From contig CAVZRQ010000008.1 of the NCBI GenBank assembly GCA_963777735.1, positions 744,001 through 808,000 of the forward strand: 64,000 nt of DNA, read 5' to 3'. Positions 43,187-52,964 of the stretch are shown here, piece after piece. The stretch comes from ZC4RG30 sp963777735. GTDB lineage: Bacteria; Pseudomonadota; Gammaproteobacteria; Steroidobacterales; Steroidobacteraceae. Made by a program: the position numbers and the translations under genes. Position 1 is the stretch's first letter, and each line of letters opens with the position of its first letter. A model generated the notes under the pieces. The model had not been told where the DNA came from. It was given only the letters and a program-made list of their open reading frames with translations, and searched no databases.

Positions 43187-44716
43187 ATGCAAAGTCACGG
43201 GCGGGCAACAATGAGCTCAGCGGGTCACTCCGGCAGAACGGCGCGGCATGCCGCATGGCCGCCCGTGGTGCTGTTGTTTGCCTTGCAGCCGTGGCTCACC
43301 AGCAGCGCGGATCCGGACGAACGCGGAGACTTCGGCACCCCTGCCCTGCACTGGCGCGTGGATGCCGATGATCTTGCAGGGACTGGCGAGCTGCTGCGCG
43401 CAGGCGCCAATGCCAACAGCACTACTCCGCGCGGGGTGAGCGCGCTGAGCCTTGCCATTGCCAATGGCAACGCCGCGATGGTCGACCTGCTGTTGCAGTC
43501 TGGCGCCAACGCCAATCAGCTCGAGCCTGCGGGTGAATCCATGTTGATGATGGCGGCGCAGACCGGCGTCCTGCCCGTGGTGGAAGCGCTGCTGCGTCAT
43601 GGCGCACAGGTGGAAATGCGCGATTCCGCCTTCGGGCAAACCGCCCTGATGTTCGCTGCGCGGGCCGGGCACGCTGATGTCGCTGCAACTCTGCTCGCAC
43701 GCGGCGCACAGCCGAACGCGGCGACCCGGCTTGGCACAGCACCCGCATTCATCGCTCCGAACTCGGTGCCGGGCTACGGCTTCGGCGTTGGCATCCTGCG
43801 AGGTGGCGTGCCGGCAGATCGGGGCCGGCGTGAACCCGCGCCAGGTGGCATGACACCGCTCCACTACGCCGCGCGCCATGACCATGCCGCTGTCGCCGAA
43901 CTGCTGATCCGTGCCGGTGCCGTGGTCAACGCAAAGGAAGCCAACGACATCACACCGCTGCTGATGGCCATCTCCAACAACAACATGTCCGTCGCGCGCA
44001 CACTGCTGGCGCGGGGTGGCGACGTGAACGCAGCGGACTGGTACGGGCGCACCCCGCTTTGGGAAGCGGTGAATGTGCGCAATCTCTATGTACACAACAC
44101 GACTTTCCGCAACGGGATCGATCGCGCTCCTGTTCTGGAAATGATTCAGTCGCTGCTGGCGGCTGGCGCAGCCGTCAATGCCCGGACCCGGGAGACACCG
44201 CCGTTCCGGCATCATCTGCTGGAAACCACCGGATCGCTGGAATGGGTCGATTTCACCGGCCAGACACCGTTCCTGACGGCTGCCCTGGCAGGAGATACGA
44301 CCGTGATGCGCCTGCTGTTGCGCCATGGCGCCGATCCGCGCATCGATACTTTCCAGGGCACTTCGCCACTGATGGCCGCTGCGGGCGTGAACTGGGTTCT
44401 GGCCCAGACCTGGACGGAAGGACCGTCCCAGCTGCTGGAAGCCGTGAAGCTCTGCCATGAGCTGGGCATGGATGTGAATCAGGCCAACTCGATGGGCGTC
44501 ACCGCATTGCATGGCGCCGCGAATCGGGGTTCGGAGGACATCATCCGCTTCCTCGTCGAGAAAGGCGCAGACCTCACTGCGCAGGACAACGAGCATCGCA
44601 GTGCGCTGGACTGGTCGAAGGGAGTCTTCCTGGCCACGCACCCGCCGGAACCCAAGCCCGGATCCATTGCCCTGATCACGCAGCTGCTGCGGTCGCAGGG
44701 CAAGGTGGTGCGATGA
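43187..44716 (+). CDS. Exported ankyrin-repeat protein
   Basis: This 509-residue protein has an N-terminal hydrophobic segment (PPVVLLFALQPWLTSSA), probably a signal peptide. It is followed by about nine to ten ankyrin repeats, with recurring G-TPLHYAA / LL-GAxVNA elements and a non-repeat stretch near residues 180-220. The start may be the ATG at 43187 or 43211. Its stop overlaps the DUF1592 gene (ATGA), and that gene overlaps the DUF1552 gene, so the three form one tight operon. Ankyrin repeats bind proteins, so a scaffold for the two partner proteins is a reasonable inference. Confidence 0.88.
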   Translation: MQSHGRATMSSAGHSGRTARHAAWPPVVLLFALQPWLTSSADPDERGDFGTPALHWRVDADDLAGTGELLRAGANANSTTPRGVSALSLAIANGNAAMVDLLLQSGANANQLEPAGESMLMMAAQTGVLPVVEALLRHGAQVEMRDSAFGQTALMFAARAGHADVAATLLARGAQPNAATRLGTAPAFIAPNSVPGYGFGVGILRGGVPADRGRREPAPGGMTPLHYAARHDHAAVAELLIRAGAVVNAKEANDITPLLMAISNNNMSVARTLLARGGDVNAADWYGRTPLWEAVNVRNLYVHNTTFRNGIDRAPVLEMIQSLLAAGAAVNARTRETPPFRHHLLETTGSLEWVDFTGQTPFLTAALAGDTTVMRLLLRHGADPRIDTFQGTSPLMAAAGVNWVLAQTWTEGPSQLLEAVKLCHELGMDVNQANSMGVTALHGAANRGSEDIIRFLVEKGADLTAQDNEHRSALDWSKGVFLATHPPEPKPGSIALITQLLRSQGKVVR

Positions 44717-46899
44717 AGTACATCACCGCGCTTGCGCTGATGCTGACTGCCGGCGCGAACGCTGCAGAGAGCCTTCAGGTGGTCACCGAACGCTACTGCA
44801 CGTCCTGCCACAATGCCGAAGACTGGGCGGGCGGACTCGACCTTGGCGCGCTGGATCATGCGCAGGTCGGCTCGCAGGCCGAAGCCTGGGAGAAGGTGGC
44901 GCTGAAGCTGCGCGCAGGCATGATGCCGCCACCTGGCAAGGAGCGTCCTTCTCCGCAGCAGACCGATGCCATCGTCCGGGCACTGGAATCGCGCCTCGAT
45001 GCCGCCAGCACCCCGCAGGCTTCCCTGCCTGCGCTGCATCGCCTGAATCGCGCCGAGTACGCCAATGCCATCCGCGACATCCTCGGTCTGCAGGCTGATG
45101 TCAGCGCTTTGCTGCCACCGGATGATTCCAGCAATGGCTTCGACAATGTCGCCGCGGGCCTTGGCATCTCGCCTGCATTGATACAGGGCTATACAACGGC
45201 CGCCATGAAGCTGAGCCGTCTGGCTGTGGGTGACATGACGGCCACCGAGAGCATCGCGATCTACGAGACGCCGGCGGGATTGCTGCAGGATCGGCATCTG
45301 GAAGGAATGCCGCTGGGTTCACGCGGCGGACTGCGCGTCGTGCATTATTTTCCGCTGGATGCGGAGTATCAATTCAGCGTGCGGGGCGGATTTTCACTGG
45401 AGCGCAATCAGAACGTCCGCGTGGATGTGGCGTTCGACGGGAAGAGCCTGGAACCCGCCAGCATTCGTGATTTCCGCATGAAGGTGCCGGCGGGCGAGCA
45501 CGTGCTCACAGCCAGCCTCTTCGATCTGCGCCGGCCAGCAGGCGTGAACAACATCTATTCGACTTATCGGCTGGAGGGCGGCATCGACAGCGTGGCCATC
45601 ACGGGGCCACTCCATGCCACGGGCACCGGCAACACGGAAAGCCGACGACGGGTATTCACCTGCCAGCCGAAATCCAGCTCGGAAGAGACACCCTGTGCGA
45701 GACGCATCCTCATGGATATCGCAAGCAAGGCCTTCCGCTCACCACAGCGCCTGCAGGATGTGTCGGTAGCCATGCAGTTTTACGAGCGAGGTCATGCCGA
45801 GGGAGGATTCGAAGCCGGCATACAGCAGGCGCTGGCGCGCATCCTGATCGATCCGCGATTCCTGTTCCGCATCGGAGAAGACGCTGGCAGTGATCTCGCG
45901 CTCGCATCACGACTGTCTTTCTTCCTGTGGAGCACCATCCCGGACAAGGAACTGACAGACCTCGCCGCAGCGCGCCAGCTGCAGCAGCCCGCTGTGCTGG
46001 CCGCGCAGGTGAAGCGCATGCTCGCTGATCGCCGCGCGGCGGCACTGGTGGAGAACTTCGCCAGCCAATGGCTGTTCCTGCGCGAACTCGCCACTGTCAC
46101 ACCGGAGACCGAGGGCTTCGACGAAAATCTGCGTGCGGGCTTTCTCGAAGAAACGCGTTTGCTGGTGGATTCGGTGCTCAGACAGGATCGCCCTGTTACC
46201 GAGTTGCTGACGGCTGACTACAGTTTCCTCAATGAGCGCCTCGCGCGGCATTACGGCATCCCGGATGTCCGCGGCTCCCGCATGCGCAAGGTGCAGCTGC
46301 CAGCTGGCACGCGCCGTCGCGGCCTGCTGGGCCATGGCAGCATCCTGACCATCACTTCCACGGCCAGTCGCACTTCACCGGTGATCCGCGGTGCATGGAT
46401 TCTCGAGAACATCCTGGGCGCGCCGCCCCCGGCACCACCGCCAGGCGTGGAGACCAACATCGACGGTGACGGCACGCAGGTGCTCACCACCTCGGTTCGG
46501 GCGCGGCTGGAAGCGCACCGTGACAACCCCTCCTGCGCCTCCTGCCATGGCGTGATTGATCCGGTGGGTTTCGCATTGGAGAACTTCAATGCCATCGGCG
46601 CCTGGCGGGAGCGTGATGGGGAATCGCTGGTCGATGCCAGGGGCACGCTGGTGGATGGCACGCTGCTGGCTGGCCCCGAAGATCTCACCAAAGCACTGCT
46701 TGCCCGCTCGAACATGTTCGTGACCAATCTCACCGAGAAGCTGCTCACCTACGCGCTGGGCCGCACCCTCGATCATCGCGACATGCCGACCGTGCGCGCC
46801 ATCGTGCGGCAGGCCGAGCGCGGGAATTTCAGTGCCAACGCACTCATCCTGGGGATCGTGCAGAGCCCCGCATTCCGGAATCAGGGAGCGGCACCATGA
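44713..46899 (+). CDS. DUF1592-family cytochrome c-like protein
   Basis: This 728-residue exported protein has an N-terminal signal peptide. A cytochrome c site follows (CTSCH, residues 29-33), then DUF1587 (LNRAEYANAIRDILG), DUF1595/DUF1592 regions (ASRLSFFLWSTIPDKEL) and a DUF1588 part with a second CASCH (608-612) beside GVIDPVGFALENF. The C-terminal DUF1585 region (TEKLLTYALGR) closes it. This is the usual multi-domain order and length. These proteins are common in planctomycetes and acidobacteria and also occur in proteobacteria. The function is unknown; electron transfer in the periplasm is likely. It is coupled to both neighbours. Confidence 0.93.
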   Translation: MKYITALALMLTAGANAAESLQVVTERYCTSCHNAEDWAGGLDLGALDHAQVGSQAEAWEKVALKLRAGMMPPPGKERPSPQQTDAIVRALESRLDAASTPQASLPALHRLNRAEYANAIRDILGLQADVSALLPPDDSSNGFDNVAAGLGISPALIQGYTTAAMKLSRLAVGDMTATESIAIYETPAGLLQDRHLEGMPLGSRGGLRVVHYFPLDAEYQFSVRGGFSLERNQNVRVDVAFDGKSLEPASIRDFRMKVPAGEHVLTASLFDLRRPAGVNNIYSTYRLEGGIDSVAITGPLHATGTGNTESRRRVFTCQPKSSSEETPCARRILMDIASKAFRSPQRLQDVSVAMQFYERGHAEGGFEAGIQQALARILIDPRFLFRIGEDAGSDLALASRLSFFLWSTIPDKELTDLAAARQLQQPAVLAAQVKRMLADRRAAALVENFASQWLFLRELATVTPETEGFDENLRAGFLEETRLLVDSVLRQDRPVTELLTADYSFLNERLARHYGIPDVRGSRMRKVQLPAGTRRRGLLGHGSILTITSTASRTSPVIRGAWILENILGAPPPAPPPGVETNIDGDGTQVLTTSVRARLEAHRDNPSCASCHGVIDPVGFALENFNAIGAWRERDGESLVDARGTLVDGTLLAGPEDLTKALLARSNMFVTNLTEKLLTYALGRTLDHRDMPTVRAIVRQAERGNFSANALILGIVQSPAFRNQGAAP

Positions 46900-48212
46900 G
46901 CCACTTCATTACCCGTCGGCATCTTTCACGCCGGACGCTGCTGCAAGGTGCCGGGGCGGCGCTGGCGCTGCCGCTGCTGGAATCCATGGTGCCTGCCATG
47001 GCGGCCACGCCGACGCCGCGCACGCGCTTCGCGGCCATCTACTTCCCGCATGGCGCGACCATGTCGCAGTGGACGCCAAAGACCGAAGGCCGTGATTTTG
47101 CCTTCAGCGAAATTCTCAAACCGCTGGAGCCGTATCGCGCGCAGCTCAATGTGATTACCAATCTGTGCCATCCCCTTGCCAACGGGCCAGGCGGCGCCAC
47201 CGGCAATCACAACCGTTCGTCGGCAACTTTCCTCAGCGGTGCCCATGCGGCTTCCGGCGCGCAGCCGAAGCTTGGCATCACCGTCGACCAGATCGCCGTC
47301 CGGCACATAGGCCAGGACACACCCCTGCCCTCGCTGGAACTCATGATCGAGGATTCGAGCATGAGCTGCGGCAGCGGACTCAGCTGCGCCTACCGCAACA
47401 CGCTGGCCTGGCAGAGTGAGCTCTCGCCGCTGCCGATGCAGAACAATCCACAGGTGCTGTTCGAGCAGCTGTTCGGCGATGGCGCAACCGACGCACAGCG
47501 CCAGGCCCGGCGCGAACAGGCCATCAGCCTGCTGGACTCCGTCACCGATCAGATCAGCGGCTTGAACCGCCGGCTGCCCGCCGTGGATCGCGCACGACTG
47601 GATCGATTTGTCACCGACGTGCGCGAAGTCGAACGGCGCATCGCGCAATCCGGCGAACGCGTGGCAGGCCATGTGACACTGCCGGGCAAGCCCAATGGCA
47701 TCCCCGAAGATGTGGAGCAGCACATCAAGCTGATGTATGACCTGCTGACACTGGCCTGGCAGACCGAGATCACGCGGATCAGCACCTTCATGATCGCGAA
47801 GGAACTCAGCAATGCTGTTTATCCGAAGAGCAACATCCGCGAATCCTTCCACATCCTCTCGCACCACTCGAACAACGAAGACAACAAGGCGCGATTTGCC
47901 GTGTTGAACCGCTATCACTCCACCCTGCTCGCGTATTTCCTCGGGAAACTGCAGCAGCTGCCCGATGGCGATGGCACGCTGCTCGATAACTCACTGATTC
48001 TCTACGGCAGCGGCATGAGCGACGGCAACTCGCACAATCACGATCCACTGCCGTTGATCCTGGCGGGACGCGCGGGTGGCAGGCTGGAAGGCAATCGACA
48101 TCTGGTGCAGGCGGAACACACACCCATGTCCAACCTGCTGCTGTCGGTGCTGGTGAAACTCGGCTGCCCGGAAGGCCAGTTTGGCGACAGCACCTCTGCA
48201 CTCACGATCTGA
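46896..48212 (+). CDS. DUF1552 family protein, Tat-exported
   Basis: This 438-residue protein has a twin-arginine signal (LSRRTLLQGAGAALALPLL). The mature protein has family blocks AAIYFPHGATMSQW, GGATGNHNRSSATFLSG, SCAYRNTLAWQ and LILYGSGMSDGNSHNHDPLPLILAG. The last resembles the sulfatase/DUF1501 metal-binding ending. DUF1552 genes regularly follow DUF1592 genes, as here, and the two are thought to work together on an unknown substrate. It starts ATG at 46896, overlapping the DUF1592 stop. Confidence 0.93.
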   Translation: MSHFITRRHLSRRTLLQGAGAALALPLLESMVPAMAATPTPRTRFAAIYFPHGATMSQWTPKTEGRDFAFSEILKPLEPYRAQLNVITNLCHPLANGPGGATGNHNRSSATFLSGAHAASGAQPKLGITVDQIAVRHIGQDTPLPSLELMIEDSSMSCGSGLSCAYRNTLAWQSELSPLPMQNNPQVLFEQLFGDGATDAQRQARREQAISLLDSVTDQISGLNRRLPAVDRARLDRFVTDVREVERRIAQSGERVAGHVTLPGKPNGIPEDVEQHIKLMYDLLTLAWQTEITRISTFMIAKELSNAVYPKSNIRESFHILSHHSNNEDNKARFAVLNRYHSTLLAYFLGKLQQLPDGDGTLLDNSLILYGSGMSDGNSHNHDPLPLILAGRAGGRLEGNRHLVQAEHTPMSNLLLSVLVKLGCPEGQFGDSTSALTI

Positions 48213-48222
48213 GCGCTTGGGG

Positions 48223-49245
48223 TCAACCCACCTGGTATTCGATGCTGGCCCGATAGGTCTCGCCCGGACGAAGGATCGAGTTCGGGAATTCGGGGTGATT
48301 CGGTGCGTCGGGCAGACCCTGTGGTTCCAGGATCAGGCCACTGCCGATCGCGGCATGAGCCTGCGAGAGGAACTGGCCGTTGTAGAACTGCAGACCTGCT
48401 CCACTGCCCAGCATCCGGAGCGCCACATCACCCGTCGGCGAGCGCAGTTCGCAATGGCAGTTGGCATCGTCGTCGAGCACCCAGCAATGATCGTAGCCGC
48501 CGCCGCGCTGCAATTGCGGATGGGTGTCCGGCGGCGGCGGCGCGAGCTTGCGACTGGCGCGGAAATCAAAGGGTGTGCCCTCGACTGACGCCATCTCACC
48601 CGTAGGGATCAGCCCGGCACCAACGGGCAGATAGCGCGACGCGGGGATGCGCAGCCAGTGCGCGGTGGCTTCTCCGCCGAGATTGAAGTACGGGTGATAC
48701 GTCAGATTCACGGGCGTTGGCGCATCGCAATGCGCGGTGAACTGCATCCGCAGTGCGTGCGGCTGCACTGAAATCGCGAGCTGTATGTCGAGATTCCCCG
48801 GGTAGCCTTCTTCGCCTGCCGGCGAGCGATAGCCCAGTGTAACGCTGCGCTTCGAAGGCGCTTCGAGCAGGCGCCAGAGCCGCTTGCTCACGCCCAGCGC
48901 ACCACCGTGCAGGTGGTTGCCGTTCTCGTTCTGCGTGAGCTGGTGCGCGCTGCCGTCGATCGAGAAGCGCCCCTGCGCAATGCGGTTTCCGAAGCGGCCG
49001 ACAACAGGGCCGACGTAGGCGCGATCGCTCACATAGTCCTGGAGACGCTCCAAAGAAAGGATGAGATTGCGCCGCCGGCCACCGACTGGAAAGCTGAGCT
49101 GGCGCAGGATCGCGCCATAGGTCAGCAGCTCCACCTGCAGACCGTCAGGCTCACCGAGCCTGATGGCTTCGACACTGCGACCATCCTCCAGCAGGCCGAA
49201 ATGCCGGATCACTGCGGTTGCCGGGGATGATGGGTTGCCGGGCAC
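48223..49245 (-). CDS. galM: Aldose 1-epimerase (mutarotase)
   Basis: This 340-residue enzyme interconverts alpha and beta anomers of aldoses in the cytoplasm. GRFGNRIAQGRFSIDG, NHLHGGALGVSKRLW (catalytic His), NLTYHPYFNLGG (second His) and LILEPQGLPDAPN (catalytic Glu) are the family blocks. The GTG at 49245 lies seven bases after the dehydratase stop and has AGG upstream; the longer upstream frame lies in the dehydratase gene. As part of the pentose operon it would supply the anomer used by the sugar dehydrogenase. Confidence 0.93.
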   Translation of the reverse strand: MPGNPSSPATAVIRHFGLLEDGRSVEAIRLGEPDGLQVELLTYGAILRQLSFPVGGRRRNLILSLERLQDYVSDRAYVGPVVGRFGNRIAQGRFSIDGSAHQLTQNENGNHLHGGALGVSKRLWRLLEAPSKRSVTLGYRSPAGEEGYPGNLDIQLAISVQPHALRMQFTAHCDAPTPVNLTYHPYFNLGGEATAHWLRIPASRYLPVGAGLIPTGEMASVEGTPFDFRASRKLAPPPPDTHPQLQRGGGYDHCWVLDDDANCHCELRSPTGDVALRMLGSGAGLQFYNGQFLSQAHAAIGSGLILEPQGLPDAPNHPEFPNSILRPGETYRASIEYQVG

Positions 49246-49252
49246 CAGCAGC

Positions 49253-50977
49253 CTAGTGCGAATCGCGCGTGACGCTGTCGCCACTGCCACCGACGAGGAA
49301 GTCGAGGTCTGCCCCGAGGTGCGCCTGCTGCACGTGGTCCACATACAGCTTCGCCCAGCCGCGGGCCGGCGCTGGCAGCGGCTGCCAGGCAGCGCGGCGC
49401 TGCGCCAGCTCTGCTTCGGGCACATCGAGGTGCAGGCGCCGGGCCGGCACATCCAGCTCGATGAAATCGCCCTCGCGCACCAGCGCGAGTGGCCCGCCGG
49501 CGGCCGCTTCTGGCGAGACATGCAGCACCACGGTGCCATAGGCCGTGCCACTCATGCGCGCGTCCGAGATGCGCACCAGGTCGGTGATTCCCTTGCGCAG
49601 CAGCTTCGGCGGCAAGGGCATGTTGCCCACTTCCGCCATGCCCGGATAACCGCGCGGCCCGCAGTTCTTCAGCACCATCACGCAGGATTCATCGATATCC
49701 AGTGCTTCATCGTCGATGCGCGCTTTGAAATCCTCGATGCTCTCGAACACCACGGCGCGACCACGATGCTGCAGCAGCTGGGGAGAAGCCGCCGAAGGCT
49801 TGATCACTGCGCCATCTGGCGCGAGATTGCCGCTCAGCACCGCGATGCCGGCGCCGGCCTTGAACGGCTCGGCCAGCGTGCGGATCACGTCGCGGTTCCA
49901 GCACGGGGCCTCGGCGATGTTCTGCCCTACCGTGCGTCCATTGACGGTCATGGCATCGAGCGCCAGGTGCGGCGCAATTTCGCGCAGCACCGCGGGCAGT
50001 CCACCGGCGTAGTAGAAATCCTCCATCAGGTACTGGCCGGAGGGCTTCAGGTTCACAAGGCAAGGCAGGTGTGAGCCGAGCTCGTCCCAGTCCTTGAGCG
50101 TCAGCGGCACGCCGAGGCGTCCGGCCAGCGCCAGCAGGTGGATCACGGCATTGGTCGAGCCGCCGATGGCCGCGTTGGCGCGGATCGCATTCGCGAAGGC
50201 ATCACGGGTGAGCACCTTCGACATGCGCAGGTCTTCGCGCACCATCTCGACGATGCGGCGACCGGAGAGATGCGCGAGGCGCAGGCGGCGCGAATCCACG
50301 GCGGGAATCGCGGCGTTCTCCGGCAGCGACATGCCCAGCGCTTCCACCAGGCTCGCCATCGTCGAGGCCGTGCCCATCGTCATGCAGCTGCCGCGCGAGC
50401 GCTGCATGCAGGCTTCAGCCTCGGTGAATTCGGTCTGGCTCAGGGTGCCGGCACGAACCATCTCGGACATCTCGATCACGCCGGTGCCCGAGCCCACGGG
50501 CTTGCCGCGCCAGTTGCCCGACAGCGATGGCCCGCCGGATACCCCGATGGTGGGCAGATCGACACTGGCCGCACCCATCAGCAGCGAGGGGGTGGTTTTG
50601 TCGCAGCCCATCAGCAGCACCACGCCGTCGACGGGATTGGCGCGGATGGATTCCTCGACATCCATGCTGGCCAGATTGCGGAACAGCATCGCCGTCGGCC
50701 GCATCTGCGTCTCGCCCAGCGACATCACCGGGAATTCCAGCGGCAGGCCGCCGGCTTCATACACGCCGCGCTTCACATGCTCGGCAAGTTCGCGGAAAGA
50801 GCTGTTGCAGGGCGTGAGCTCGGACCAGGTATTGCAGATGCCGATCACGGGCCGGCCATCGAACATGTCATGCGGCAGGCCCAGGCCCTTGAGCCAGCTG
50901 CGGTAATAGAAGCCCTGTTTGCCTTCACGGCCAAACCACTGGCGGCTGCGACGGGGCGGCTTGGAAGAATCACTCAT
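49253..50977 (-). CDS. IlvD/Edd-family sugar-acid dehydratase, L-arabinonate type
   Basis: This 574-residue enzyme is close to the pentonate dehydratases. FYYRSWLKGLGLPHDMFDGRP at the N-terminus and ICNTWSELTPCN are typical of L-arabinonate dehydratase. Cys57, Cys125 and Cys198 fit the [2Fe-2S] ligands of that enzyme (spacing 68 and 73). The later GSCMTMGTASTM and ISDARMSGTAYGT blocks are intact. It converts L-arabinonate (or D-xylonate/fuconate-like acids) to the 2-keto-3-deoxy acid. It is divergent from a sugar dehydrogenase gene and cotranscribed with galM. Confidence 0.92.
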   Translation of the reverse strand: MSDSSKPPRRSRQWFGREGKQGFYYRSWLKGLGLPHDMFDGRPVIGICNTWSELTPCNSSFRELAEHVKRGVYEAGGLPLEFPVMSLGETQMRPTAMLFRNLASMDVEESIRANPVDGVVLLMGCDKTTPSLLMGAASVDLPTIGVSGGPSLSGNWRGKPVGSGTGVIEMSEMVRAGTLSQTEFTEAEACMQRSRGSCMTMGTASTMASLVEALGMSLPENAAIPAVDSRRLRLAHLSGRRIVEMVREDLRMSKVLTRDAFANAIRANAAIGGSTNAVIHLLALAGRLGVPLTLKDWDELGSHLPCLVNLKPSGQYLMEDFYYAGGLPAVLREIAPHLALDAMTVNGRTVGQNIAEAPCWNRDVIRTLAEPFKAGAGIAVLSGNLAPDGAVIKPSAASPQLLQHRGRAVVFESIEDFKARIDDEALDIDESCVMVLKNCGPRGYPGMAEVGNMPLPPKLLRKGITDLVRISDARMSGTAYGTVVLHVSPEAAAGGPLALVREGDFIELDVPARRLHLDVPEAELAQRRAAWQPLPAPARGWAKLYVDHVQQAHLGADLDFLVGGSGDSVTRDSH

Positions 50978-51052
50978 GGGTCACGTCTTTACCGGATGGG
51001 TGGCAGCGGGCATAGTCATCCCGCAAAAGTAACAAAAAGCCGCGATCAATAT

Positions 51053-51826
51053 ATGCACTCGCATGAGCAGGTGGTCTATCCCTCCCTGAAGGGCCGGTCC
51101 GTGTTCGTTACCGGTGGTGGCAGCGGGATCGGTGCCGACATCGTCGCCGCCTTCGTGCGCCAGGGGGCGCGCGTGGCGTTCGTGGACATCGCTGCAGAGT
51201 CGAGCCTCGCCCTGGCAGATCGCCTCGCGGCCGAAGGCCTTGCCCGTCCCTGGCATCGCCGCTGCGATGTGTCCGATGTCCCGGCGCTGCAGCAGGCCAT
51301 CGCCGACGCGGCGCAGGAGCTCGGCGACTTCCACGTGCTGGTGAACAATGTGGCCAGCGACGATCGCCATGCGCTGCTCGAGGTAACGCCCGAATACTGG
51401 GACCAGCGCATGGCCATCAACCAGCGGCCGGCCTTCTTCGCGATCCAGGCGGTGGTCCCGGGCATGCACCGGCTGGGGGCGGGTTCCATCATCAATCTCG
51501 GCTCGACCGGCTGGCAGACGAAAGCCGGCGGCTACCCGGCCTACGCAACCGCCAAATCCTCCGTGAATGGCCTCACCCGTGGCCTGGCACGGGAGCTCGG
51601 CGCGCGGCATATCCGCGTCAATGTGGTGTCGCCAGGCTGGGTGATGACCGAGCGGCAGATTGCGCTGTGGCTCGACGCTGCCGGGGAAGCGGAGCTGGCG
51701 CGCAACCAGTGCCTGCCGGACAAGGTCCTGCCGGCCGACATTGCCGCCATGGTGCTGTTCCTCGCCTCGGATCAGGCGCGCGCGATCACCGCGCAGGAAT
51801 TTGTCGTCGATGCGGGATGGCGCTGA
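51053..51826 (+). CDS. SDR-family sugar 1-dehydrogenase (probable L-arabinose/aldose dehydrogenase)
   Basis: This 257-residue protein has a cofactor motif TGGGSGIG (residues 20-27), NNVAS, catalytic S151, and YATAK with Y164 and K168. It is a complete, classical SDR. The ATG at 51053 is the first after the divergent promoter region; the longer upstream frame is antisense to the dehydratase. In this locus the likely reaction is oxidation of an aldopentose to its lactone. The 75-base intergenic region has a short GCGGG/CCCGC dyad (51006-51024). The substrate is inferred from context. Confidence 0.88.
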   Translation: MHSHEQVVYPSLKGRSVFVTGGGSGIGADIVAAFVRQGARVAFVDIAAESSLALADRLAAEGLARPWHRRCDVSDVPALQQAIADAAQELGDFHVLVNNVASDDRHALLEVTPEYWDQRMAINQRPAFFAIQAVVPGMHRLGAGSIINLGSTGWQTKAGGYPAYATAKSSVNGLTRGLARELGARHIRVNVVSPGWVMTERQIALWLDAAGEAELARNQCLPDKVLPADIAAMVLFLASDQARAITAQEFVVDAGWR

Positions 51827-51910
51827 AGCGGACATGCTTCGCGCGGAGTGTTCGGCTATGGTAGCGGTTACATCCGGCCAGAAAGCCGGGGCGATGCAAA
51901 GGGACGCAAG

Positions 51911-52918
51911 TTGCGACTGATCCAGCTGGAACAGGAAACGGGGCTGATCCGCGTTGGCGTGATCGACGAAGCCGGAGCGCGTGTGCGGGTGCTCGACGGC
52001 GTAGCCGGCACCTTCGAACTGGCCGCGCGCGCCATCGCTGCGAAGGTGTCGCTGGAGCAGCAGGCCACGGCCACTGCGGGCGCGCAATGGCTCGACTACG
52101 CCTCCTTGCTGCGCGATGGGCGCGTGCGGACTCCCCTGCATCATCCGGATCCGGCACATTGCCTGGTGTCGGGAACGGGCCTCACCCATCTCGGCAGTGC
52201 CGCGGCGCGCGATGCCATGCATCAGAAGCTCAAGCAGCAGGCCGAGGAAGGCACGCTCACCGATTCCATGCGCATGTTCCAGTGGGGAGTCGAAGGCGGC
52301 AATCCCGCGCCAGGTCAGGCCGGTGCGCAGCCGGAATGGTTCTACAAGGGCGATGGCGGCATCGTGGCGAATCCGGGCGCAGCGCTCGCCTCCCCGGCCT
52401 TCGCGCTGGATGGTGGCGAAGAGCCGGAACTGGTCGGCCTGTACCTGATCGGCGCCGACGGCACGCCGCATCGGCTCGGCTATTCGATCGGCAACGAGTT
52501 CTCCGACCATGTCACCGAGCGCAGCAACTATCTGTATCTCGCACATTCCAAGATGCGCGCCTGTGCGGTGGGGCCGGAACTGCGTACCGGCCCGTTGCCG
52601 CGCGATCTGCGTGGCAGCAGCCGCATCCTGCGCGATGACGCGGTGTTGTGGGAAAAACCCTTTCTGACCGGCGAGGCCAATATGTGCCATTCGCTGGAAA
52701 ACCTGGAATATCACCACTTCAAATATGCCGCGCACCGCCGACCGGGTGATGTGCACCTGCACTTCTTCGGCACCGCCACGCTGAGTTTTGCAGACGGCTT
52801 CCGCACGCAACCCGGTGATGTATTCGAGATCGACCTGCCGGCGCTTGGCGCGCCGCTGCGCAATGCACTGCAGGTGGCACGAGCGGATTTCGCGCCCGGT
52901 GGCGTGAGCGCGCTGTGA
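51911..52918 (+). CDS. AraD1/GguC-family protein (FAH fold), probable 2-keto-3-deoxy-pentonate dehydratase
   Basis: This 335-residue protein resembles GguC/AraD1 proteins. HCLVSGTGLTHLGSAAARDAMH, EWFYKGDGGIVANPGA, GNEFSDHVTER and FGTATLSFADGF are the shared blocks of this fumarylacetoacetate-hydrolase-fold family. It would turn L-2-keto-3-deoxyarabonate into alpha-ketoglutarate semialdehyde, the step after the dehydratase encoded at 49253-50977. The TTG at 51911 has AAGGGA upstream and opens the conserved RLIQLE start; an upstream ATG in the same frame gives an unlikely N-terminus. Confidence 0.88.
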   Translation: MRLIQLEQETGLIRVGVIDEAGARVRVLDGVAGTFELAARAIAAKVSLEQQATATAGAQWLDYASLLRDGRVRTPLHHPDPAHCLVSGTGLTHLGSAAARDAMHQKLKQQAEEGTLTDSMRMFQWGVEGGNPAPGQAGAQPEWFYKGDGGIVANPGAALASPAFALDGGEEPELVGLYLIGADGTPHRLGYSIGNEFSDHVTERSNYLYLAHSKMRACAVGPELRTGPLPRDLRGSSRILRDDAVLWEKPFLTGEANMCHSLENLEYHHFKYAAHRRPGDVHLHFFGTATLSFADGFRTQPGDVFEIDLPALGAPLRNALQVARADFAPGGVSAL

Positions 52919-52964
52919 CGCAGGAATTGACGAAAACAAACGGCTTGAGACGGGGAGAACGCAG

